From: Sphingomonas cavernae
GTDB lineage: Bacteria > Pseudomonadota > Alphaproteobacteria > Sphingomonadales > Sphingomonadaceae
NCBI RefSeq assembly: GCF_003590775.1
Contig: NZ_QYUM01000002.1
Location: forward strand, 992,001-1,056,000
DNA length: 64,000 nucleotides
Reading direction: 5' to 3'
A program made the translations under genes and the position numbers. Below the pieces are notes generated by a model. That model was not told where the DNA came from. It ran no database searches and saw only the letters and a list, made by a program, of their open reading frames with translations. Shown here one piece after another: positions 26,332 through 36,663 of the stretch (position 1 is the stretch's first letter; each line of letters opens with the position of its first letter).

Positions 26332-26922
26332 ATGGGCAAGGATATCGCAACCGCGCTCCGTCCCGCTTTCGCGCTCACCATCCTCTTTGCGCTGCTGCTG
26401 GGCCTCGCCTATCCGCTCGCGCTCACCGGCATTGGTCAACTCATTTTCCCCAATCAGGCGGGTGGCAGCCTGATCGAGGAGAATGGCAAGGTCATCGGAT
26501 CGAGCGTCGCGGGACAGGCCTTTACCAGCGAGCGCTATTTCCACACGCGCCCCTCGGCGGCGGGCAAGGGTTATGACGGGCTGGCCTCATCGGGCTCGAA
26601 CCTCGGGCCGACGAGCCAGGCGCTGGTCGACCGCGTGAAGACCGATGTCGAAACGCGCCGCGGCGAAGGGATTTCGGGCGATCTTCCCGCCGATCTCGTC
26701 ACCGCATCGGGTTCGGGCCTCGATCCTGACATCTCGCCGGAGGCCGCACTGACGCAGGTACCGCGCGTTGCGCGCGTCCGCGGCCTGACGGAAGATAACG
26801 TGCGCGCCCTCGTCGAACGCTCGATCGAACGGCCGTTCCTGGGATTCCTTGGCGAGAATCGCGTCAACGTGCTCGCGCTCAATCGACAGTTGGACCAGCT
26901 CGGGGCTAATAAGCCCGAGTGA
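26332..26922 (+). CDS. kdpC: K+-transporting ATPase subunit C
   Basis: 196 residues with one N-terminal transmembrane helix ([20 protein letters not shown]) and a periplasmic domain carrying [15 protein letters not shown], then SGSNLGPTS and [19 protein letters not shown], all hallmark KdpC motifs. KdpC stabilises the KdpAB complex. GAGTTACTGAC precedes the ATG, and its stop overlaps the GTG start of kdpD. Confidence 0.97.
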   Translation: MGKDIATALRPAFALTILFALLLGLAYPLALTGIGQLIFPNQAGGSLIEENGKVIGSSVAGQAFTSERYFHTRPSAAGKGYDGLASSGSNLGPTSQALVDRVKTDVETRRGEGISGDLPADLVTASGSGLDPDISPEAALTQVPRVARVRGLTEDNVRALVERSIERPFLGFLGENRVNVLALNRQLDQLGANKPE

Positions 26923-29591
26923 GACAGACAGAAAATCGTCCGGAACCCGAGGCCCTTCTGCGCCATGCCGCGCAGGAGGGCCGCGGTCGTCTCAAGGTTT
27001 TTCTTGGCGCCGCACCGGGCGTGGGCAAGACCTATGAAATGCTGTCCGATGGTACGCAGCAGCGCACCGCCGGCGTCGATGTCGTCATCGGGGTGGTGGA
27101 GACGCACGGTCGGCAGGAGACCGAATTTCTGACCCGCGGGCATGAGATCATCCCGCGTATTTCCATCCCCTATCAGGGGCACACGCTCACCGAGATGGAT
27201 ATCGACGCTATCCTCGAGCGGCAGCCCGCGCTCGTGCTCGTCGACGAACTCGCGCATACCAATGCGCCGGGCAGTCGCCATCCCAAGCGCTATCAGGATG
27301 TCGAGGAACTACTCGATGCGGGAATCGACGTCTATTCGACGATCAACATCCAGCATATCGAGAGCCTCAACGACGTAGTCGCGTCGTTCACGCGGGTCCG
27401 CGTGCGAGAGACGGTGCCCGACCGCATCCTCGAGACCGCCGAGATCGAGGTGGTCGACATCCCGCCCGACGAGCTCATCGAGCGTCTGAAGGCGGGCAAG
27501 GTCTATATCCCCGAGGAAGCGAGCCGTGCGCTCAACCACTTCTTCTCAAAATCCAATCTCTCGGCGTTGCGCGAGCTGGCGCTGCGCCGCGCGGCGCAGG
27601 CGGTGGATGCGCAGATGCTCGACTATGTGCGTGCGCACGCGCTTGCGGGCAGCTTCGCCGCTGGCGAGCGTGTGCTCGTCGCAGTTAGCGAGCAACCACA
27701 TGCGCTCGGGCTCATCCGCGCGACCAAGCGCCTCGCCGACGCGCTGCGCGCGCCCTGGACCGCGGTTCATATCGAGACGCGGCGCTCGCGCGACCTTTCC
27801 GACGCGGAGCGCGCGAGCGTAGCCGAGGCCCTTGCGCTCGCCTCGCAGCTTGGCGCGGTCACGGCAACGATTCCGGCCGCCGATGTCGTAAGCGGACTTG
27901 CAACCTTCGCGCGCGAAGCGCGGGCGACGCAGATCGTCGTCGGCAAATCGGCACGCTCATGGTGGTTCGAGTTCCGCCACGGCTCGGTGGTCGACCGGCT
28001 GGTGCGCAGCGTGTCCGACATCGCGGTCCATGTGCTGCCCGCCGAAGAAGGGGAGGCTGCTACACCGCCGGTCTCGCGTGCGCGTCAGAACAGGTGGGGC
28101 GATCCCGCCGACTATCTCTGGTCCGCGTTGATGGTGGCGGGCGTGACTGCGCTCGGACGCCTGCTCTTCGCCATTCTTGACCTTGAGAATGTCGCACTGC
28201 TCTATCTGGTACCCGTCATGGTCGCCGCGAGCCTCTTCGGGCTGCGCGCCGGGCTTTTCACGGGTGCACTCTCCTCGCTTTCCTATAATTTCTTCTTCCT
28301 GCCGCCCACGGGCACGCTCACCGTCAGCAATCCCGAAAATGTCATCACCATCGTCGTGCTGCTGGGCGTCGCAGTGGTCACCAGCCAGTTCGCTGCACGC
28401 GTGCGCGATCAGGCGGATCTGGCGACATCGAGCGCGCGACAGAATGCGGCGCTTGCCGGATTTTCGCGTGAGCTGACCGTTACCGCCAATGAGGAGGAGC
28501 TGATGCAGGCGATCTGCGCCGAACTTGCTCGGCTTTTTGATGCGCGCGCGGTGCTGCTCCTTCCGTCCGGAGACGGACCGCAGCTCCACGCCGCGGTCCC
28601 GCCAGAAAACCGGCTGGAGCAGATTGAACTCGCCGCGGCGCAATGGGCCATCGAGAAAAACCAACCGGCAGGTCGTGGATCATCGACGCTCACCGCCTCT
28701 GACTGGTTGTTCCATCCGTTGCGCACAGGCCGCGGCGTTCTTGGCGTCGTCGGCCTTGCGCGCGACGATGCGGGCGAGCCCGTCCGCGCCGACCAGATGC
28801 CAATGCTGATGAGCCTGCTCGATCAGGCGGCGATCGTGCTCGAACGGATGCAGCTCGAACGCGACATGCGCGGCATCGAGCAGTTGCGTGAGCGTGATCG
28901 GCTGCGCGCCGCGCTGCTTTCCTCGGTCAGCCATGATCTGCGAACCCCGCTCACCACCATCCTTGCAGCGAGCGCCGAGCTCAAACGCAAACATACCCCG
29001 CAACTGATCGGGGTGATCGAGGCCGAGGCACAACGGCTCAATCGTTTCGTCGCCAATCTGCTGGACATGGCGCGCGTCGAGGCCGGCGCGCTTCGTCTCA
29101 ACATCGAGGCGACCGATCTTACCGATGCGGTCGCAAGCGCGGTCCACGATACGCGGCATATGCTCGAAGGCCATGCGATACAGCTCGAAGTTCCGCCCGC
29201 ACTCCCGCTCGTCCGCGTGGACCCGCAACTCTTCCACCATTGCCTGATCAACCTGCTCGACAATGCGGGTCGCTATGCAGATCCGGACACCCCAATCGTC
29301 ATCCGGGGCGCGCGTTCAACCGACGGCGTGACGCTCGCGATCCTCGATGAAGGACCGGGCATCCCGCCCGGTCGCGAAAGCCAGATCTTCGAGACCTTCG
29401 CGCGGATCGAGGGCTCCGATCGCACCAAGGGCGGCACCGGGCTCGGACTTGCGATCGTCAAGGGCTTTGCCGAAGCCATGGGGATAGGCGTGTTCGCCGC
29501 CAACCGTGTCGATCCGCGGGGAGCCAGCTTTACGCTGACCTTCCCCAATGCGTTGCTCATGCGCGAGCCCAATGTGGAGAAAACCCGGTGA
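26919..29591 (+). CDS. kdpD: Osmosensitive K+ channel/sensor histidine kinase KdpD
   Basis: 890 residues in the full KdpD layout. The N-terminal KdpD domain has the Walker-A-like [13 protein letters not shown] near residue 31 and [19 protein letters not shown]-like domain follows (residues about 250-370), then four membrane helices (about 405-500), a GAF-like linker, the H-box [12 protein letters not shown] with His-672, and ATPase motifs [10 protein letters not shown] and [13 protein letters not shown]. It senses K+ limitation and phosphorylates KdpE. It starts with GTG overlapping the kdpC stop (GTGA), so the sensor is translationally coupled to the pump. Confidence 0.96.
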   Translation: MRQTENRPEPEALLRHAAQEGRGRLKVFLGAAPGVGKTYEMLSDGTQQRTAGVDVVIGVVETHGRQETEFLTRGHEIIPRISIPYQGHTLTEMDIDAILERQPALVLVDELAHTNAPGSRHPKRYQDVEELLDAGIDVYSTINIQHIESLNDVVASFTRVRVRETVPDRILETAEIEVVDIPPDELIERLKAGKVYIPEEASRALNHFFSKSNLSALRELALRRAAQAVDAQMLDYVRAHALAGSFAAGERVLVAVSEQPHALGLIRATKRLADALRAPWTAVHIETRRSRDLSDAERASVAEALALASQLGAVTATIPAADVVSGLATFAREARATQIVVGKSARSWWFEFRHGSVVDRLVRSVSDIAVHVLPAEEGEAATPPVSRARQNRWGDPADYLWSALMVAGVTALGRLLFAILDLENVALLYLVPVMVAASLFGLRAGLFTGALSSLSYNFFFLPPTGTLTVSNPENVITIVVLLGVAVVTSQFAARVRDQADLATSSARQNAALAGFSRELTVTANEEELMQAICAELARLFDARAVLLLPSGDGPQLHAAVPPENRLEQIELAAAQWAIEKNQPAGRGSSTLTASDWLFHPLRTGRGVLGVVGLARDDAGEPVRADQMPMLMSLLDQAAIVLERMQLERDMRGIEQLRERDRLRAALLSSVSHDLRTPLTTILAASAELKRKHTPQLIGVIEAEAQRLNRFVANLLDMARVEAGALRLNIEATDLTDAVASAVHDTRHMLEGHAIQLEVPPALPLVRVDPQLFHHCLINLLDNAGRYADPDTPIVIRGARSTDGVTLAILDEGPGIPPGRESQIFETFARIEGSDRTKGGTGLGLAIVKGFAEAMGIGVFAANRVDPRGASFTLTFPNALLMREPNVEKTR

Positions 29592-30280
29592 CGGCCAGAA
29601 ACAAGGTTCTCGTCGTCGATGACGAACAACAGATCCGACGGTTGTTGCGCGCAGCGCTTGTGCGTGCCGATTTCGATGTTGCCGAGGCGGAAGACGCGCG
29701 CCGCGCGCTGACCGCGCTGGAGACCGAAAAACCCGATGTCGTCCTGCTCGATCTTGGCCTGCCCGATCGCGACGGACTGGAACTCGTGCCGCTGATCAAG
29801 CAGCGGTCACAGGCGACGCTGCTCGTCGTATCGGCACGTGAAGCGACCGACCAGAAGGTGACCGCGCTCGATCTCGGCGCGGATGATTATGTCACCAAAC
29901 CCTTCGACACCGACGAACTGCTGGCGCGCGTTCGGGCAGCGCTGCGCCACCGCGTCACCGCGCAGGGCGGCGTGCCTTCGGTGACCGTCGGCGACGTCGA
30001 GATCGATCTGGTCCGTCGCCGGATCTTCAAGGCCGGAGTCGAGGTCCATCTGACTCCCAAGGAATATGGCGTGATCGAAGTGCTGGCCCGATTCCCCGGC
30101 CGCGTCATAACCCATGCCCAGTTGCTGAAAAGCGTATGGACCCATGAAATCGAGCACCATGTGGAATATCTGCGCGTCGTCATCCGCAACATTCGCCAGA
30201 AGCTGGAAACCGATCCGCAGCAACCCCGCCTGATCATCAACGAACTGGGCATCGGCTATCGGCTTTCGGGCGGCGACTGA
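29588..30280 (+). CDS. kdpE: KDP operon transcriptional response regulator KdpE
   Basis: 230 residues of the OmpR/PhoB class: receiver with VVDDEQQIRR and phospho-acceptor Asp-55 in VVLLDLGLPDRDG, then LGADDYVTKPFDTDEL, followed by a winged-helix domain with LTPKEYGVIEVLARFPGRV and IRQKLETDPQQPR. It starts at a GTG overlapping the kdpD stop and ends the operon. It should activate the kdp promoter under K+ limitation; a matching binding site was not identified with confidence. Confidence 0.96.
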   Translation: MTARNKVLVVDDEQQIRRLLRAALVRADFDVAEAEDARRALTALETEKPDVVLLDLGLPDRDGLELVPLIKQRSQATLLVVSAREATDQKVTALDLGADDYVTKPFDTDELLARVRAALRHRVTAQGGVPSVTVGDVEIDLVRRRIFKAGVEVHLTPKEYGVIEVLARFPGRVITHAQLLKSVWTHEIEHHVEYLRVVIRNIRQKLETDPQQPRLIINELGIGYRLSGGD

Positions 30281-30950
30281 CGCGCATCGAGGCACCCGCC
30301 CGAGATCAGTTCCACAGATCTATAGAGAACCAATTACCGCAGCCCCGCGCCCGATGAGCTGTCGATGTCGTATGCCGACAGGGGCCATTGGGAGCTGAAC
30401 GGGGGAAGTGGCCGTTCATTCAGGTCAGCGAACAACGCCGCGATGATGTCCGCACAGGCGGACGATCCCGACAGGCGGCTTGGCGGCGATAGCACCTGAA
30501 TAGCCAATTCTCGTCGTTCAAGAAGCCCAGATGCCTTCCCGAAAGCGCCATCCGTTCGAGTGCTGAAGCCTGGCTGGAATCGAACCTTTTCGGTCATTCG
30601 AAGCACAATATCTGATCCCGAAAACGGAAATTTGGTTCGCCGCGCAATGCCGCGAGTTCAGTACAAATAAAAAAATATCGCTGTCGCGATCCGATCCCCG
30701 CTGGCGCCGTCTATATTTTCCTCAAGCGGCTCGAAAAGGGTTCGACGGTACAAGCGTCAGCGGAGTGTCACTTCCGTCATTAGTTGTATTTGGTACGCAA
30801 ATAATATCACGTGCGATATTGAGTAATATTCGCGTTCCACAGGCGTAAATAATTTCAAATATTCAATCAAACACATTTCAATCGAAAATGCTGCCTGCAT
30901 TTTCGAGCGATTAAACTTGGACAAATTAAATGAAACGTGGGGCAGGTCAA
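30281..30950. other. Long intergenic gap, AT-rich on its right half
   Basis: About 670 bases between kdpE and the TonB receptor. The left half has normal GC and contains a 90-codon - strand open frame (30334-30606). Its product (SGLLERRELAIQVL, SACADIIAALFADLN) matches no family I can name, and no clear ribosome-binding site was identified, so it is not called a gene. From about 30600 the composition becomes clearly AT-rich, unlike the rest of the window, and a palindrome sits at 30882-30906. The abrupt composition change suggests acquired DNA or a heavily regulated promoter. Confidence 0.6.
30882..30906. promoter_or_regulatory. Perfect palindrome upstream of the TonB receptor, candidate operator or attenuator
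   Basis: TCGAAAATGC and GCATTTTCGA are perfect 10-base arms with a TGCCT spacer, ending 44 bases before the receptor start. There is no T-run after it on the + strand, which favours an operator or a 5'-leader stem over a terminator. It lies in the most AT-rich part of the gap. Confidence 0.5.
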
Positions 30951-33482
30951 ATGAATCGAAATGGTCTTTTCTTAACGGTTGCGTCGCTCGCGCTCTTGTC
31001 TCCTGCGATGGCGCAGGCCGCATCGGCGGATTCCGAGCTGGAAACGGCGAGCGAGGCGGCGGCGGAATCGGGCACTGACGCACGGGGCCAGGGCACGGCC
31101 CGGAAAGAGGTCTTCTCGACCGGCGTCGCAAAGGGCCGAGATATCCTCGACAGCGCGATCTCGACCAGTTCGCTCAAGAGCGACGAGATCGAGAAGTTCG
31201 GCGCGCGCTCGCTCGGTGAAGTGCTGCGCAACATCCCCGGGGTCCGCGCCGAATATCAGGGCGGCGAGGGCAATGCCAGCTACTCGATCCGCGGCCTTCC
31301 GCTCGCCGCGAGCGGCTCGAAGTTCCTGCAGTTCCAGGAAGATGGCCTCCCGGTGCTCGAGTTCGGCGACATCCAACTGATATCGTCCGACCTGTTCATG
31401 CGCGTCGATTCGAACCTCGCCCAGATCGAGGCGATCCGCGGTGGTTCGGCATCGACTTTCGCGTCGAACTCGCCGGGCGGCGTGATCAACCTCATTTCGA
31501 AGACGGGCGAGCAAGAAGGTGGCTCGGTGGCCGCCGGTGTCGGTCTCGACTATGACATGTACCGGCTCGACTTCGATTATGGTGGCCGGATCAGCGACAC
31601 GCTGCGCTATCACGTTGGCGGCTTCTACCGTCAGGGCGAAGGTCCGCGTGACATTGGCTACACGGCGTACAAGGGCGGCCAGTTCAAGTTCAACATCACC
31701 AAGGAGCTGGGTGAGGGCTTCGTCCGCATCTACGGCAAGTATCTCGACGACCGCGCGCCGTCCTACCAGCCCGTGCCCGTGATGGTGACGGGCACCAACG
31801 ACGACCCGAAGTTCCGGAATGTCGCGAATTTCGACATAAGCCGTGACTCGCTTGTCTCGCGCAATATCAACGGCATTCCCTCGCTCGACGAGAACAACAA
31901 CCTCAAGGTCTATGACGCCCGCGACGGCATGCACTCGGTGGTGAAGTCGATCGGCCTCGAGGCGAAATTCGACGTCGCCGGCTGGACGATCAGCGAGAAG
32001 TTCCGCTTCGCCGACATCTCCGGCAGCGTGTTCGAGAACCTGCCGCTGGCGGTCGCCCCCGCCATCGGCCTCGCCATGGTCAATGGCGGCCCCGGCGCGA
32101 CGCTCAGCTATGCCAATGGCCCGCTCGCCGGTCAGGCCATCAATCCGGCGACGCTGAACGGCAACGGCCTGCTGATGCAGTCGCTGTTCATCAACGCCGA
32201 CCTCAAGAACCTCGACAATATGACGAACGATCTGCGCGCCAGTCGTGTATGGGATATCGGCGGCGGCAAGCTCACCACCACCGCGGGCTTCTACAAGTCG
32301 AACCAGTCGTTCGATTCCTTCTGGACGTTCACCACGGCGCTGCAGGATGTTGTCGGCGGCGGCAATTCGGCGCTGGTCAACGTCGCGACTGCGGGCGGCG
32401 TACCCGTCACGCAGAACGGCATCCTCTCGTTCAGCACCCTCGGTACCGGCGCATATCACCGCCGCTACGACGTCAGCTACGACATCAATGCGCCCTACGC
32501 CTCGGTGAACTATCATATCGGCAAGGTCGCGATCGGCGCGAGCATCCGCTACGACATGGGCAAGGTGCAGGGCACGCTGCTCGGCTCGGATCTGGGCGGC
32601 GGTCGGGTGGGAATCAAGCCGTATGACATCAACGGCGACGGCACGATTTCGCGCGCCGAGAGTCTGACCGCATTTCTGCCGCTCACTCAGCCCGGCCTCG
32701 TCGATTATGACTATGACTATCTCAGCTATTCCGGCGGCATCAATTTCCGCGTTTCGGAACCGCTGGCGGTGTTCGCCCGCTACAGCCGCGGTGGTCGAGC
32801 AGCCGCCGATCGTATCCTGTTCACGCCCGCGATTAATTACAACAGCGGTGCGCTGATCGACCCGAAGGACGGGTATGACTCGGTCAAGCAGACCGAAGTC
32901 GGCGTGAAATACCGCGGCGATGGCCTTGCGCTCAACGTTACCGGCTTCCTCGCCAACACCGGCGAGCGCAACCTCCAGGTGAACAGCAGACCCGACGGCT
33001 CAGTGCAGGTGGAGCGCATCGTCCGCGAGTACCGTGCTTACGGCGCGGAGTTCGAGGGCAGCGTGCGGCGCGGTCCGTTCAGCCTGACAGCCGGCGCGAC
33101 CTACACGAACGCCGAGATCACCAGCGACGCCACGAACCCGGCAATCGTCGGCAACACGCCGCGCCACCAAGCGAACTTCATCTTCGAGGCGACGCCGCAG
33201 TACGAGACGCAGATGTTCACTGTCGGGGCCAATTTCCTTGGGACGACGAGCAGCTATGCGCAGGACACGAACCAGCTCAAACTGCCCGGCTACACCGTGG
33301 TCAACGCCTTTGTGCAGTTCCGTCCGACCGACAGGCTGCAGTTGATGCTGAACGCCAACAACCTGTTCGATACACTCGGCATGACCGAAGTCACCCAGGC
33401 ATCGATACCCGCGAGCGGCATGGTCCTCGCCCGGTCAATCACCGGGCGCACGATCTCGGGGTCCATTCGCTTCGCCTTGTGA
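30951..33482 (+). CDS. TonB-dependent outer-membrane receptor with an internal EF-hand loop
   Basis: About 843 residues from the ATG at 30951, which has GGGGCAGG upstream and opens a signal peptide (LTVASLALLSPAMAQAAS). The plug domain is recognisable (LGEVLRNIPGVRAEYQGGEG, YSIRGLPLA, GGSASTFASNSPGGVIN) and is followed by a 22-strand-type barrel ending TGRTISGSIRFAL. Residues about 559-570 read DINGDGTISRAE, a canonical 12-residue EF-hand calcium loop placed within the barrel region. It should import a siderophore, carbohydrate or other large nutrient using TonB; the ligand is not deducible. A methyl-accepting protein follows 73 bases downstream. Confidence 0.9.
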   Translation: MNRNGLFLTVASLALLSPAMAQAASADSELETASEAAAESGTDARGQGTARKEVFSTGVAKGRDILDSAISTSSLKSDEIEKFGARSLGEVLRNIPGVRAEYQGGEGNASYSIRGLPLAASGSKFLQFQEDGLPVLEFGDIQLISSDLFMRVDSNLAQIEAIRGGSASTFASNSPGGVINLISKTGEQEGGSVAAGVGLDYDMYRLDFDYGGRISDTLRYHVGGFYRQGEGPRDIGYTAYKGGQFKFNITKELGEGFVRIYGKYLDDRAPSYQPVPVMVTGTNDDPKFRNVANFDISRDSLVSRNINGIPSLDENNNLKVYDARDGMHSVVKSIGLEAKFDVAGWTISEKFRFADISGSVFENLPLAVAPAIGLAMVNGGPGATLSYANGPLAGQAINPATLNGNGLLMQSLFINADLKNLDNMTNDLRASRVWDIGGGKLTTTAGFYKSNQSFDSFWTFTTALQDVVGGGNSALVNVATAGGVPVTQNGILSFSTLGTGAYHRRYDVSYDINAPYASVNYHIGKVAIGASIRYDMGKVQGTLLGSDLGGGRVGIKPYDINGDGTISRAESLTAFLPLTQPGLVDYDYDYLSYSGGINFRVSEPLAVFARYSRGGRAAADRILFTPAINYNSGALIDPKDGYDSVKQTEVGVKYRGDGLALNVTGFLANTGERNLQVNSRPDGSVQVERIVREYRAYGAEFEGSVRRGPFSLTAGATYTNAEITSDATNPAIVGNTPRHQANFIFEATPQYETQMFTVGANFLGTTSSYAQDTNQLKLPGYTVVNAFVQFRPTDRLQLMLNANNLFDTLGMTEVTQASIPASGMVLARSITGRTISGSIRFAL

Positions 33483-33492
33483 CGCCCAGCAC

Positions 33493-33519
33493 GCAGCCGG
33501 CGCTCAACGCGCCGGCTGC
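33493..33519 (+). terminator. Strong stem-loop after the TonB receptor gene
   Basis: Perfect 10-base arms GCAGCCGGCG and CGCCGGCTGC with a CTCAACG loop, 11 bases after the receptor stop. No T-run follows, so it may be an RNA-stabilising hairpin or a weak terminator between the receptor and the chemoreceptor gene. Confidence 0.5.
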
Positions 33520-33554
33520 ACGCCGCGTGAAGTCCCCCGATACGAAAAGAGAAT

Positions 33555-35408
33555 ATGATGTTCAAATCCATGAAGATCCCGAGAAAGCTGGGGCTGTCGT
33601 TCCTCGCGATCTGCGCGTCGGCTGCGGTCGTGATGATCGTGTTCTTCCTGAACATCACGATGATCAGCACGACGACCGACGGAAACAATCTGAGCCAGTC
33701 GATCCACGCCAGGTCGATCGCGCTGGAGACTGCGATCCTGCGGCAGAACAGCCAGCTTCGCGGCTATCTGGTGACGGCCGACAAGAGCTATCTCAAATCC
33801 TATTATGAAGGCCGTGACGAGTACGACAAGACTTCGGTCGAACTCGAAAATCTGCTGCCTCGCCCCAGGGAGCGGGACTTGCTGCTCCAATCGCGCACCG
33901 AAACGCTCGCCTGGCGCAAGAATTGGGGCGACCGGCTGATCGAACGCGTGAAGGCTGGCCAGCGCGAGGCGGCCGAGGAAGAAGTCCGCAACGCCGGCAA
34001 GGCAGTGCTCGTCAGCGCCGCGGTGCTTCCGCTACGCGATATCCGCGACGCCGAAGTCGCCCTGATCGAACAGAATTCGGCGCGTCAGGAAGGCGCGATT
34101 GCCACGGCACGCGTCACCCTTATCGTCGGCGCCATTGGACTCATCGGCATCGCCATCACGCTCGCGATGCTGCTGAGCCGCTCGATCGCACGGCCGGTGG
34201 CGGAGCTCACCCGGACAATGGGCGAGCTCGCGGCAGGACGGAACGATATCGCGGTGCCTGACGCGGAACGCCGCGACGAATTGGGCGACATGGCGCGCGC
34301 GGTGATCGTATTCCGTGACGCCGCGATCGCCAAACAGGCTGCGGAAGCCGAGACGGCACGGTCGGACGCGGCGCAGCGCATGGTGGTAGAAGCGGTCTCG
34401 ACGCACCTCTCGGAGCTTGCCGACGGCAATCTCACCGCCGAGATCGAACGCGAATTTCCCGGCAGCTACGCTACCGTGAAGACCAATTTCAACGCGGCGA
34501 TCACCAGCCTTCGGACGCTGATCGCCTCCGTGACCGAAGCGACGGCCACGATCCACACGGGGTCGAATGAAATCGCCGATGCCTCGGAGGATCTGGCACG
34601 GCGCACCGAAGCGAATGCCGCAAGCCTCGAGGAAACGTCCGCCGCAGTGGCGCAGATGGACGAGCGGCTGAAGGCGACCGCGACCGCGGCGACCCAGACC
34701 GTCGATCGCGCCAACGGCGCCATCGAAACGGTCTCGAAGGGACGCGACGTGGCGGAAGGCGCGGTCCAGGCCATGAACCGCGTGTCCGAGAGCGCCAAGG
34801 GCATCGACTCGGTCATCGAAGGCCTCGACAAGATCGCCTTCCAGACCCGCGTGCTCGCGATGAATGCCGCCGTCGAGGCGGGGCGTGCGGGTGAGGCCGG
34901 GCGCGGTTTCGCGGTCGTCGCCGATCTCGTCTCGGCGTTGGCGATGCGTGCTGAGGAGCAAGCCGGTCAAGCCCGCGAGCAACTCACCGCGACCCAGACC
35001 GACATCGTCGATGCGGTAACCATGGTGCAAAAGGTCGATGCCGCGCTCGCCAACATCTCGGGCGACGTCGGTGAAGTCCACGCGCTCCTCGGCCGGATCG
35101 CCGAAGACAACCGGGCGCAGTCGAGCACGATCGGCGAAGTCAGCACGGCGATCGGAACCATGGATCACGCGACGCAGCAGAACGCCGCGATGGTGGAGCA
35201 GACTTCCGCCGCCGCGCGCAACCTGGCCAGCGAGGTCACCGGTCTCGCTGAGCAGGCAAAACGCTTTAATGTGGGACATGTGGCGAAACGCATGGCGGCG
35301 CCTGCGCATGGCGATCGTTTCGCGGGCCCCGTACGGTCGCTCCCCCCGGCAGCGATACCGGCGCTCGTTCGTCCAGCGGCATCGCCGGATGAGTGGCAGC
35401 CATTCTGA
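33555..35408 (+). CDS. Methyl-accepting chemotaxis protein
   Basis: 617 residues. An N-terminal helix (LGLSFLAICASAAVVMIVFF) and a second helix near residues 180-205 flank a periplasmic four-helix-type domain of about 140 residues. A HAMP domain follows (SRSIARPVAELTRTMGELAAG) and then a long coiled-coil signalling domain with the hairpin segment FQTRVLAMNAAVEAGRAGEA. The C-terminal tail is Pro/Ala-rich without a recognisable CheR pentapeptide. No che or flagellar genes are in the window, so this is an orphan receptor that must signal to a distant array. Its position after a TonB receptor suggests it may sense the same nutrient (inference). Confidence 0.92.
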   Translation: MMFKSMKIPRKLGLSFLAICASAAVVMIVFFLNITMISTTTDGNNLSQSIHARSIALETAILRQNSQLRGYLVTADKSYLKSYYEGRDEYDKTSVELENLLPRPRERDLLLQSRTETLAWRKNWGDRLIERVKAGQREAAEEEVRNAGKAVLVSAAVLPLRDIRDAEVALIEQNSARQEGAIATARVTLIVGAIGLIGIAITLAMLLSRSIARPVAELTRTMGELAAGRNDIAVPDAERRDELGDMARAVIVFRDAAIAKQAAEAETARSDAAQRMVVEAVSTHLSELADGNLTAEIEREFPGSYATVKTNFNAAITSLRTLIASVTEATATIHTGSNEIADASEDLARRTEANAASLEETSAAVAQMDERLKATATAATQTVDRANGAIETVSKGRDVAEGAVQAMNRVSESAKGIDSVIEGLDKIAFQTRVLAMNAAVEAGRAGEAGRGFAVVADLVSALAMRAEEQAGQAREQLTATQTDIVDAVTMVQKVDAALANISGDVGEVHALLGRIAEDNRAQSSTIGEVSTAIGTMDHATQQNAAMVEQTSAAARNLASEVTGLAEQAKRFNVGHVAKRMAAPAHGDRFAGPVRSLPPAAIPALVRPAASPDEWQPF

Positions 35409-35482
35409 GGGAAGCGTGCGCGGGACGATTTGAGCCCTGACTGAGAAGCAAGGTCGTCAAACCGCGCCGTAGGGGAAACTTG

Positions 35483-36523
35483 ATGAACATGATGATCGCT
35501 GCCGGAGGACGTTCGGAACTCCGGCGGCAGTCACTGGTGGCCCGCACGCTTGGTTCTCCGTTCGTCGCCGAGATTCTGGAAGCCGCGGATCGGCAGCTTG
35601 CGTTGGGACCGCGCACCGCGGCGCTTATCGCGGGCTGGCCGGACGACCCCGCCGCGGCGGCGCTTGGATTGCGGCTCAATTCTGCGATGCACGCACTGGC
35701 CAGACGTGGATCGCCGCCGTCGCTCGCGGCGCTATTCCAGCGGCAACATGAGGATTTCGACGCGGCCATGGCCGCGGCGTTCCGGGCCGAGGACCGGTTC
35801 ATTGCGGAATGGATGCGCGGCCCGACCCAGACCAACGAAGTCGCCCGGGCAGCGGCGATCAGCGCTGCGTTGATGGGGCTGCGGCGCGCGACGGGCATGC
35901 CCGCCGAGCTGCTGGAAATCGGTTCGAGCTGTGGCCTGAACCTAAACCTCGCGCGCTACGACTATGACCTCGGTGGAATTCGCGCAGGCGATCCGTCCTC
36001 TCAGGTCCGGATCACACCTGCGTGGCGTGGTCCGGCGCCCGAAGCTGCGCCGCTCGATATCATGTCCGCGCGCGGCGTGGACCTTAAGCCGCTCGACCCG
36101 CAGGATGCGGCGACGCGCGAGCGGCTGTTCGCCTATATATGGGCGGACCAGCCCGCGCGTGCCCGCCGGCTTGAGAGCGCGCTCGAGCTTGCACGACGTT
36201 TTCCGCCCCGCGTCGATCGCGCGGACGCACTGACCTGGCTTGAAGAGCGGCTCGCGGAGCCCCAAATCCCGGGCACCTGCCGCGTCGTCTTCCACTCCAT
36301 GGTACTGCAATATCTGAACAGTGAGGCTCGCCGCACCTTCATCGATTTGCTTCATCGTGCAGGAGCACGTGCAACCCGCGCGCGCCCGCTTGCCTGGATC
36401 AGCTTCGAGTGGACCGCCTCGCGCAGCGAAGTGCAATTGACGCTTACCTCCTGGCCGGGCGCTGCCACGCGCCTCCTGGCGGTTTCACATCCCTATGGCG
36501 ATTGGATCGAGTGGCGGGCATAG
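35483..36523 (+). CDS. DUF2332 family protein
   Basis: About 346 residues from the ATG at 35483 (AGGGGAA lies 6-7 bases upstream). The sequence fits the DUF2332 family: FVAEILEAADRQLALGP, LRRATGMPAELLEIGSSCGLNLNLARYDYDLG, then VVFHSMVLQYLNSEAR and FEWTASRSEVQLTLTSWPG. The LLEIGSSCGLNLN segment resembles a methyltransferase motif I, so the family may bind SAM, but no activity is established. It is cytoplasmic with no signal peptide. No clear functional link to its neighbours. Confidence 0.82.
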   Translation: MNMMIAAGGRSELRRQSLVARTLGSPFVAEILEAADRQLALGPRTAALIAGWPDDPAAAALGLRLNSAMHALARRGSPPSLAALFQRQHEDFDAAMAAAFRAEDRFIAEWMRGPTQTNEVARAAAISAALMGLRRATGMPAELLEIGSSCGLNLNLARYDYDLGGIRAGDPSSQVRITPAWRGPAPEAAPLDIMSARGVDLKPLDPQDAATRERLFAYIWADQPARARRLESALELARRFPPRVDRADALTWLEERLAEPQIPGTCRVVFHSMVLQYLNSEARRTFIDLLHRAGARATRARPLAWISFEWTASRSEVQLTLTSWPGAATRLLAVSHPYGDWIEWRA

Positions 36524-36663
36524 CGCGCCGCCCGCTATTGTCATCCGGCCGTGGGGACTATCTGCTTTCGGCCAAGAATTGACGTTTGTTGGATCCCTGC
36601 CGTCCAGGTGAACGTGAAGAGAGCGACCTTTATCGGGCGGGCGACAGCATCTACGCTCGGGCA

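Noticed and set aside
30334..30606. 90-codon - strand open frame between kdpE and the TonB receptor
   Set aside because: No clear ribosome-binding site or known family; could be a gene remnant, but the evidence is too thin for a gene call.
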